NCBI RefSeq assembly: GCF_020215645.1
Contig: NZ_CP084058.1
Location: forward strand, 3,844,001 to 3,908,000
Source: Nonomuraea gerenzanensis
Lineage (GTDB): Bacteria; Actinomycetota; Actinomycetes; Streptosporangiales; Streptosporangiaceae
Direction of reading: 5' to 3'
DNA length: 64,000 bases
Position 1 is the stretch's first letter; every line of letters begins with the position of its first letter. Positions 53,827 to 64,000 of this stretch are shown here, piece after piece. The position numbers were made by a program, and so were the translations under genes. The notes beneath the pieces are model-generated. The model was not told the DNA's origin. It saw only the letters and a program-made list of their open reading frames with translations, and did not search any database.

Positions 53827-56036
53827 TGGCGCGTCGCAGAGGCCCGTCCGGATCCGGCGGCGGGCGATCCAACGGCGACCGCTCCAGCCGCATCCGAGGC
53901 ACCCGCGCCACCCCGCCCCCCGGCACCCACGCCCCGGGCCCGGACGGCCAGGGCTTCCACGCGGCCGGCCCGGACGGCCAGGGCTTTCACGGCTTGGACA
54001 GCCAGGGCTTTCACCCCGGGGATGCTGACGGCCAGAACTACCACACCACCGGCCCGGACGGCCGGAGCTTCCACGGCCCGGGCACGGACGGCCAGGGCTT
54101 CCACTCCCGGGGTGCAGACGGTCAGGGTTTTCACACCCGCGGTGCGGACGGCCGGGACTTCCACACCGGAGGCACCGATGGCCGCGGCTTCCGCGCTTCG
54201 GGCGCGAATGGGCGTGACTCCCAGACGCAGGGCCATGACGCCTGGCCGGCGGGCGACGGCGGCGGTGGTCACCGCGCTGCGGGCACTGACGCCAGTGGCT
54301 GGCCGGTGGCTCGTGCCGGTGGTGACCACGGCGTGGGCGGCGCCGACATCAGCGGTTGGCCGGTGGCTCGCGCCGGTGGCGATCACGGTGTAGGTGGCAC
54401 TGACATCTCGGGTTGGCCGGTGGCCGGCGCTCAGAGCGGTGGCCAGGGCGGCGGCCAGCCTGCGGGAGGCACGGACGGGGGCGGCTGGCCCGGGTCCGGT
54501 GCCCATGGCGGTGGCCCGGGCGGTTCCCACGGCGCGAGCGGCACGGACGGCGGTGGCTGGCCGGCGGCCGGCGGCGGCCGGTCCGGGGCCGACGCTGGGG
54601 GCAGCGGACGGCCGGGGGGCACTCGCAGCAGCCGGAGGGCGGCCCGCTCGCGCGGCGCCCGCTCCGCGGAGCCGTCCGGCGGCGACTGGCAGGCAGCGGG
54701 TTCGGACGCCGGCACCAGGTCGATCACGGGTTCGGGCGGCGGTGACCGTCCGGCCGCGGGTTCGCACAGTGGCAATCATGCGGCTACGGGTTCGCACAGC
54801 GGCAGTCATGCGGCTACAGGTTCGCACAGCGGCAGTCATGCGGCTACGGGTTCGGACAGCAGCGGCTGGGCGGCAACAGGCGGAGACAGCAGCGGTTGGC
54901 CGGCCACGCAGAACGAGAGCGCCGGTAGGCCGGCCGCACCTGGCGGCGACGACGACATCTGGTCGGTCTTGGACGCCGACGGTGGCACCTGGCTCCCCAA
55001 AGACCTTCCCAACGTACGAGCAAGAATGGCCGAGCCCAGCGGAGGCCGTTCCGCGAACAAGGACCGACGCGCCGCCGAGACCACCGACGGAGCTGATCAG
55101 CCCGACGCCGCCGGATGGGACGACGACGCCCCGCAAGGCGACCGAAAGGGAAGGGGCAGGGGAGCCCGCAGAGGCAAGGGGCCTGGGGGAGAGGACGACC
55201 CGGGAAGAGGCGACGGAGCCGGCCAGCAGGTGGCCTCGTCCAGCAAGCGACGCCGCACGCCACGCTCGGACTGGCAGCTCCCCCTGCTCACCGACTGGGG
55301 TTTCCGCCCGGAACAGCAGCGGCTGATGGTCATCATCGCCACGGTCGTGGCCGTGCTGGCAGGCGGCACGGGTCTGATGGTGGCGATCACCAACCTGGGC
55401 ACGTACTCGCCGGAACGGCAGGCCAGCGCCGCCGTGCTCGGCCCTGACGCGGCGGTGCCGCAGGTGTTCCACGGGTGGGGCTCGCCCAAGCTGTTCGACC
55501 CGCTGGCGGAGCGGGCCAAGGACGCCAAGGCCCTGACCGAGAAGGAGGTCTTCAGCCAGGGCGAGCTCGCCGTCACCAAGAAGCTCAAGCTGAAGCTCGT
55601 CGCCAAGCAGCTCGACGCCGACTGTGCGGCGGCGCTGTGGGGTGGCACCCTCCTCGAACGGGTCTCGGACGCTGGGTGCACCCAGGCGGCCCGCGGCCTG
55701 TACGCCAGTTCCGACGGCCGGTACGTCGGCCAGTACACGCTACTCAACCTCAAGGACGGCAAGTCGGCGGCCGAGCTGGTCGAGTCTTTGAAGACCCTTT
55801 ACCGCGGCGGCTGGGCCCGGCCCCTGACCTCCACCAAGGCCTCCTTCCCCGGCGGCGGCTACTCGGAGGCGGGCGGCTACGCGCTGGGTCACTACGTCGG
55901 CCTGGTCTGGATCGGCAAGGTGGACGGCGCCGAGCCCACCACCAAGGACGACTTCGTCTCGCTCACGCTGGCCCTGCGCGGAGCGGAGAAGGCCGTTTAC
56001 CGCCGGGTCGTCGCGATCACGGGAGCGGCCTCCTGA
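53826..56036 (+). CDS. Membrane protein of unknown function with long repeat-rich cytoplasmic region (paralogue X)
   Basis: 736 aa; ATG shares its A with the VIT stop. About 490 N-terminal residues are low complexity with three repeat families: about nine copies of a DGQGFHxxG unit (about residues 37-125), three copies of an exact 57-bp/19-aa unit with SGWPVARAGGDHGVGG (about 157-210), and 30-bp HSGSHAATGS copies (about 310-345). One transmembrane helix (about 499-520). The C-terminal ~190 residues form an extracellular domain shared with the next gene: EVF, DC..ALWG, GCTQA, GQ..LLNL.DG and GHYV...WIG. Two conserved Cys. Family not recognised. Confidence 0.8.
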   Translation: MARRRGPSGSGGGRSNGDRSSRIRGTRATPPPGTHAPGPDGQGFHAAGPDGQGFHGLDSQGFHPGDADGQNYHTTGPDGRSFHGPGTDGQGFHSRGADGQGFHTRGADGRDFHTGGTDGRGFRASGANGRDSQTQGHDAWPAGDGGGGHRAAGTDASGWPVARAGGDHGVGGADISGWPVARAGGDHGVGGTDISGWPVAGAQSGGQGGGQPAGGTDGGGWPGSGAHGGGPGGSHGASGTDGGGWPAAGGGRSGADAGGSGRPGGTRSSRRAARSRGARSAEPSGGDWQAAGSDAGTRSITGSGGGDRPAAGSHSGNHAATGSHSGSHAATGSHSGSHAATGSDSSGWAATGGDSSGWPATQNESAGRPAAPGGDDDIWSVLDADGGTWLPKDLPNVRARMAEPSGGRSANKDRRAAETTDGADQPDAAGWDDDAPQGDRKGRGRGARRGKGPGGEDDPGRGDGAGQQVASSSKRRRTPRSDWQLPLLTDWGFRPEQQRLMVIIATVVAVLAGGTGLMVAITNLGTYSPERQASAAVLGPDAAVPQVFHGWGSPKLFDPLAERAKDAKALTEKEVFSQGELAVTKKLKLKLVAKQLDADCAAALWGGTLLERVSDAGCTQAARGLYASSDGRYVGQYTLLNLKDGKSAAELVESLKTLYRGGWARPLTSTKASFPGGGYSEAGGYALGHYVGLVWIGKVDGAEPTTKDDFVSLTLALRGAEKAVYRRVVAITGAAS
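54300..54470 (+). repeat. 57-bp tandem repeat within paralogue X
   Basis: Anchors tggccggtgg at 54300 (ttgg at 54357 and 54414) are exactly 57 bp apart, three copies, the third decaying after ~25 bp. In-frame (19 codons). Confidence 0.85.
54760..54870 (+). repeat. 30-bp tandem repeat within paralogue X
   Basis: Four to five copies of a unit reading ggttcgcacagcggcagtca plus catgcggcta, encoding GSHSGSHAAT; neighbouring copies differ at one or two bases. Confidence 0.85.
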
Positions 56037-57127
56037 TGGCACGCACCAGCACCGGAGCAACCCCGCCCGACGATTCGGCCGCGCATGCCCCACACAACCC
56101 GGCCGCGCATGCCCCACGCAATCCGGCCGCGCATGCTCGGCGTGACCCGGCCGCGCATGCCCCGCGTGACCCAGCCTCGGACGACCTTCCCGGCGACCGT
56201 GCCCCGGACGGCCCGTTGAGCGATGCGGCCCCGGCGAGCGTGCCGGGCGTTTCCGCCTCGCGAGGAGGCCCTCTGCGCCACCCGGCCTCGGAATCCCCAC
56301 CAAGCCCGGACGCGACGGTCAAGCCAGGCGATCACGCCTCAAGCGCCACGTCCGGCCAGCCCGCCTCCGAGGTCCTCTCAAGCAGGCAGGCAGCCGACAC
56401 CTCCGCAGGCAAGCCCGCCTCGAACACCGGCAAGCCCGCCTCGAACACCGGCAAGCGCGACTCCACCGCGGAGACCTCCGGCAGTTCCTGGGAGGACGAG
56501 CGGAGCGGACGCCCGAAGGCGCGCATCCTCCTCATCGCGGCCGCCATCCTCATCGCCGCCGCCGTCGGCGTGGGCGGCTGGATGTGGCTCGGCCGCGAGC
56601 AGCCCCGCCCCGCCACCTTCCACGCCGAACCCACCTCCGCCTTCTACACCGCCATCGACACCCGCCAGAACGACGCCTCCCCGCTGACCCTCCAGGAGGT
56701 CTTCACCGGGGCCACCAAGACGCTGGGCAAGATGAGCCTGGTGGGGACACGCGAATTCACCGACTGCGACGAGGCTCTCTGGGGCGCCACGGCACCGGGC
56801 TGCACGCAGGCGCTCCAGGCCATGTACCAGGGCGGGGCCATGGCGGGGCAGTTCGTCGTCTTCAACCTAGCCGACGGGCGGGCGGCCGACGCGCTGGTGG
56901 CGGCGCTGCGTACGGACGGGTTCGTACGGCAGGACATCGCCTTCGAGGCGGCCGGCAGCCGGGCGCAGGCCCGGGCGATGGGGCATTATGTGACGGTGAG
57001 CTGGGTCGGCGGCACTGCCCAGGCCCCGGCTGAGGGCCTGGTCGCGGCCGAGGACCTGGTCACGGCGCTCGTAGCCCTCGACGGCCTCGGCCGCGCGGTC
57101 CAGGGCCGCATCATCGCAGCCACCTGA
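56036..57127 (+). CDS. Membrane protein of unknown function, paralogue Y of the preceding gene
   Basis: 363 aa; ATG overlaps the preceding stop by one base. N-terminal ~155 residues are low complexity: 24-bp units coding HAPRDPAA (about residues 15-45) and two exact 21-bp units coding GKPASNT (about 125-140). One transmembrane helix (about 162-185). The extracellular C-terminal ~165 residues align by eye with the previous protein: EVF, TDCDEALWG, GCTQALQAMY, GQFVVFNLADG, GHYVTVSWVG. Conserved Cys pair. Likely a gene duplication; function unknown. Followed by a 78-bp tandem repeat. Confidence 0.8.
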   Translation: MARTSTGATPPDDSAAHAPHNPAAHAPRNPAAHARRDPAAHAPRDPASDDLPGDRAPDGPLSDAAPASVPGVSASRGGPLRHPASESPPSPDATVKPGDHASSATSGQPASEVLSSRQAADTSAGKPASNTGKPASNTGKRDSTAETSGSSWEDERSGRPKARILLIAAAILIAAAVGVGGWMWLGREQPRPATFHAEPTSAFYTAIDTRQNDASPLTLQEVFTGATKTLGKMSLVGTREFTDCDEALWGATAPGCTQALQAMYQGGAMAGQFVVFNLADGRAADALVAALRTDGFVRQDIAFEAAGSRAQARAMGHYVTVSWVGGTAQAPAEGLVAAEDLVTALVALDGLGRAVQGRIIAAT

Positions 57128-57148
57128 ACCCGCGCATCCGGCTTCCAG

Positions 57149-57310
57149 GGCCGCACGGGCCGGTATCGCTTCAGGGCCGCGCGGGCCGGGATCGCTCAGG
57201 GGCTGTGCGTGTCGGCGTCGCTCATCGGCCGCATGGGCCGGCATCGCTTCAGGGCCGCGCGGGCCGGGATCGCTCAGGGGCCGCGCGTGTCGGCATCGCT
57301 CACGGGCCGC
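57149..57310. repeat. 78-bp tandem repeat (two copies plus start of a third) built from ~26-bp subunits
   Basis: ggccgcacgggccggtatcg at 57149 recurs at 57227 (78 bp) and again as ggccgc at 57305. Each 78-bp unit has three subunits of 25, 25 and 28 bp ending in atcgctc/gtcgctc. Non-coding, between the convergent ends of paralogue Y and the polyamine-synthase gene. Confidence 0.9.
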
Positions 57311-57324
57311 AGGTGCAACGCCTC

Positions 57325-58989
57325 TCAGGGTGTTGTGCTCGTCAGGGCCTTGACCGTGGTGGCGACCGCCTCCCGGAGGGCGGAGAGGCGGTGGAGGGGT
57401 GCTTCCAGCGGGGTCAGGTCGTCGGACCAGTCGGCGGCCTCGCGGATCAGAACGCGGGCCTCGTTCTTGGTCAGCGTCGTGCCCTGCGCCCTGGCGAGCG
57501 CGATGAGGGCCTCGCGCCAGGTGTTGGCCAGCTTGGCGTGGCCGTTGTCCAGGATTCTGCGCAGGACCGTGTCCACCTCGGCCTCGGGCTGCGGCAGCCG
57601 TACGGCGTCCAGGACGCCCTCGCCCGCCTCCGCCAGCGTGTACACGGCGGAGAGGGCGGCGGGCAGGCGGGACGGGAGGCCTGGGCCGACGAGGCGCAGG
57701 TGAGCGGCGCGGGAGGCCAGCAGGAGGCGGGGGAGTGCGGCTTCCAGGCCGGGCGGGACGGCCACCGCCACCCGGGTGGGTGCGGCGGCGTAGGGCTTGG
57801 CGAGCCAGGTGGAGAGCTTGACGCGGGGCTGGGTGAAGGACTTGGGCCAGTCGCCCACCAGGAGGTCGGCCTCGAACCCCGCCAGCGCCCCCGCCTCCGT
57901 CGCGCCCGTGGCCGCCGGCGCCTGATCCGCGCTGGGGTCCGGCGTCGCTTCTGCGACATGTGACGCTGGAGGAGCCTGCACGGCTTCGGACGCTGAAGTC
58001 GCCGACGTGGCGTCCAGCGCACGCGCGGCGCTCTCCACCGCCTGCGGCCCCTGCGTGTAGATCGCGGTCGTCACCCGGCTCAGCCGCGACTGCACAGCCG
58101 GCCGGGTCTTGCTGGTGGGCCTAAGAACGTAGAGATCAGCAGCGGACCCGATGGCCTCCGCCCCGAAATACCGATTGAAATCGGGATAGATCGCCTCATA
58201 GGCAAGGTTGAGCTCCGACAACTCCTGCTGCACCTTGAAGGCCAGCAACGGCGTCCGCTCGCTGGCCCCGTAAGCCAGCAGCACCCGCCCCCCATCCTTG
58301 AGCCCTTCGACGGCGCGCGCCACGAACAGGCCGGTGCCCTCCGGCGTGTACGGCGGATCGGTGAGCGCGAGGTCGTGATCTTTGGCGGAGGAGGGCAGGC
58401 CGAGGCGCAGGTCGGCCCACCGGGTGCGGACGCCCAGGCGCTGCTCGTCGATGTAGGCCAGGATGCGGTCGTCCACGTCTACCACGGTGACGTCCGTCGC
58501 GGGATGGACGAGCTTGACCGCCAGCGAGGTGAGGTCGTGGTCGCCCACGCACAGCAGGCGCGAGCCCGGCAGCCAGAAGCGGGCCCCGAGCAGCAGGGCC
58601 CGGCGCAGGACGGTCTCGGGGGTGGCGGAGACGTGGTCGAGCACGTGGCGGGCGCGCGGGGCCTTGGCGATGAGGGTGGTGAGGCGGTCGAGGACGGGGG
58701 TGTAGTGGGGCAGGAGGTGGGCCACCGGGTCCTCGGGGGGCGGGGCGACGGCGATGAGGTCCTGGTAGGCGGGCGTGTCGGCGAGGGGCACGCGGAAACG
58801 GTCGCCGTCGCGCTCCAGCCTCAGCTCGCGCAGCAGCGCCTCGATGGTGCGCCGGGACGTGGCCGTATCCCTGACCAGATCCGGAAGGGTCCACCACTGA
58901 CCGTCGCACACCAGGCTCAGGGCGTGCCTGAGCCGCCTGCTGTCGGCCCCCGCCTCGATGAGCAGGCGCTCCACCCCGTCACGCTCCAT
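57325..58989 (-). CDS. BpsA-like branched-chain polyamine synthase family protein (N4-bis(aminopropyl)spermidine synthase family)
   Basis: 554 aa. N-terminal winged-helix region (about 5-70, TATSRRTIEALLRELRL), then a Rossmann aminopropyltransferase core with LLCVGDHDL (149-153, canonical GDDDL has Asp for His), VVDVDDRILAYI and the catalytic DPPYTPEGTG (211-220). This order matches archaeal/Thermus BpsA. A ~230-residue Ala/Leu-rich C-terminal extension is not part of BpsA. Branched polyamines are known mainly from thermophiles, so substrate may differ. ATG with minus-strand TAGGGT 7 bases upstream (leaderless). Confidence 0.72.
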   Translation of the reverse strand: MERDGVERLLIEAGADSRRLRHALSLVCDGQWWTLPDLVRDTATSRRTIEALLRELRLERDGDRFRVPLADTPAYQDLIAVAPPPEDPVAHLLPHYTPVLDRLTTLIAKAPRARHVLDHVSATPETVLRRALLLGARFWLPGSRLLCVGDHDLTSLAVKLVHPATDVTVVDVDDRILAYIDEQRLGVRTRWADLRLGLPSSAKDHDLALTDPPYTPEGTGLFVARAVEGLKDGGRVLLAYGASERTPLLAFKVQQELSELNLAYEAIYPDFNRYFGAEAIGSAADLYVLRPTSKTRPAVQSRLSRVTTAIYTQGPQAVESAARALDATSATSASEAVQAPPASHVAEATPDPSADQAPAATGATEAGALAGFEADLLVGDWPKSFTQPRVKLSTWLAKPYAAAPTRVAVAVPPGLEAALPRLLLASRAAHLRLVGPGLPSRLPAALSAVYTLAEAGEGVLDAVRLPQPEAEVDTVLRRILDNGHAKLANTWREALIALARAQGTTLTKNEARVLIREAADWSDDLTPLEAPLHRLSALREAVATTVKALTSTTP

Positions 58990-58996
58990 GGCCCAA

Positions 58997-59002
58997 ACCC
59001 TA
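58997..59002 (-). promoter_or_regulatory. -10 element (TAGGGT) of a leaderless BpsA-like gene
   Basis: TAGGGT on the minus strand 7 bases before the ATG at 58989. The sequence GGGTTTGGG recurs in the opposite orientation at 59074-59082, giving a 9-bp inverted repeat 82 bp apart. Confidence 0.4.
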
Positions 59003-59155
59003 TCGGCTCGCGGGGACTCGCTCCCGCTGGCGGAAATCGCTGTACGGACCGGGAATTTCGGTGGCCACGCCCAGGGTTTGGGATAGGGAGTTCGGATGTC
59101 GAGATGGGCGCAAAAGTTCGTAATGCGGACGCGGCGGGCACCATTCCGGCAGGGT

Positions 59156-59166
59156 GAGGTAACCTC
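59156..59166. promoter_or_regulatory. Palindrome GAGGTAACCTC upstream of gltB
   Basis: 5-bp perfect arms around one base, 83 bp before the gltB start, shortly upstream of a TATGCA that may be the -10. Candidate operator for nitrogen control; the cognate regulator is unknown. Confidence 0.3.
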
Positions 59167-59248
59167 TACCCACGATATGCAGCAGGGCCAACGTCGTCCC
59201 TCGCCTGTGAAGCAGTTCTAGACAGACGAAGACGACGGGAGGGATTCA

Positions 59249-63754
<4,506 letters not shown>

Positions 63755-63768
63755 GGGAGGCGTACCGA

Positions 63769-64000
63769 ATGGCTGACCCGAAGGGTTTTCTCACGCACGA
63801 CAGGGAGCTGCCGGCGCGCCGCCCCGTGGACGTCCGCATCAGCGACTGGCGCGAGGTCTACCAGGACTTCTCGCAGGAGAAGCTGACCAAGCAGGCGGCC
63901 CGCTGCATGGACTGCGGCATCCCGTTCTGCCACAACGGCTGCCCGCTCGGGAACCTCATCCCCGAGTGGAACGACCTGGTCTACCGCACCGACTGGCGCG
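63769..64000 (+). CDS. gltD: Glutamate synthase small subunit, 5' part (cut by window edge)
   Basis: The first 77 codons are present. [20 protein letters not shown] and the Cys-rich [17 protein letters not shown] cluster (two 4Fe-4S ligands sets) are the GltD N-terminal signature. FAD/NADPH domains lie beyond the window. GGGAGG 8 bases upstream. Confidence 0.95.
   Translation, partial: MADPKGFLTHDRELPARRPVDVRISDWREVYQDFSQEKLTKQAARCMDCGIPFCHNGCPLGNLIPEWNDLVYRTDWR

Noticed and set aside
54760..54870. Short regular repeats suggesting a CRISPR array
   Set aside because: Units are directly adjacent without spacers, in frame, and encode GSHSGSHAAT; no cas genes.

Overview
The window is about 71-74% GC by eye, with GTG starts, GTGA/ATGA coupled gene pairs and strong third-position GC bias. 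Gene content and order (his genes, Trp-associated membrane protein, trpCBA, lgt, gltBD) match the chromosomal core of a filamentous actinomycete. A member of the Streptosporangiales (for example Nonomuraea-like) is my inference; no rRNA or other taxonomic marker is present. I saw no tRNA, rRNA, insertion sequence, phage gene or CRISPR array.

Layout. 1-4.5 kb: AraC regulator (cut by the window edge) and two paralogous membrane Ser/Thr kinases in one leftward operon. 4.6-5.6 kb: a leader-peptide/terminator element upstream of a degenerate DAHP-synthase-like domain fused to chorismate mutase. 5.6-8.1 kb: SGNH lipase and amino-acid permease (leftward). 8.2-15.4 kb: dnaE1, an amidase and a membrane alpha/beta hydrolase. 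15.4-19.6 kb: a small membrane protein, then a MurA with Asp at the fosfomycin-target position and a class A penicillin-binding protein. 19.7-26.2 kb: YbaK, AraC regulator, divergent MFS exporter, secreted trypsin-like protease, LigD-type DNA ligase and two hypotheticals. 26.5-32.5 kb: his operon hisD-hisC-hisB-(small membrane protein)-hisH-(membrane protein)-priA-ridA-hisF, mostly translationally coupled. 32.6-40.4 kb: glutamine-synthetase-like enzyme, small proteins, a heterodimeric ABC exporter with one degenerate ATP site, and a partner-switching module (MEDS-STAS, HATPase, STAS). 40.5-46.4 kb: hisI, Trp-associated membrane protein, three small membrane proteins (two with Gly-Tyr-Gln-Pro repeat tails), trpC, trpB, trpA. 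46.5-50.5 kb: a large secreted GH101 endo-alpha-N-acetylgalactosaminidase. 50.6-57.1 kb: MauE/DoxX-like protein, DsbA-like protein, lgt, VIT-family transporter, then two paralogous membrane proteins of unknown function with repeat-rich cytoplasmic tails. 57.3-59.0 kb: a BpsA-like branched-polyamine synthase homologue (leftward). 59.2-64.0 kb: gltB and the start of gltD.

The core is amino-acid biosynthesis: histidine (all but hisG/hisE), the end of tryptophan synthesis (trpE, trpD and trpF absent; PriA probably covers the TrpF step) and glutamate synthase, which recycles the nitrogen these pathways use. Accessory genes are inserted between these blocks. The most unusual items are the attenuator plus pseudo-DAHPS/chorismate-mutase fusion, the paralogous repeat-protein pair coupled to a thiol-redox/lgt operon and followed by a 78-bp tandem repeat, and the recurrence of in-frame repeats with an exact 12-bp period in five unrelated genes.
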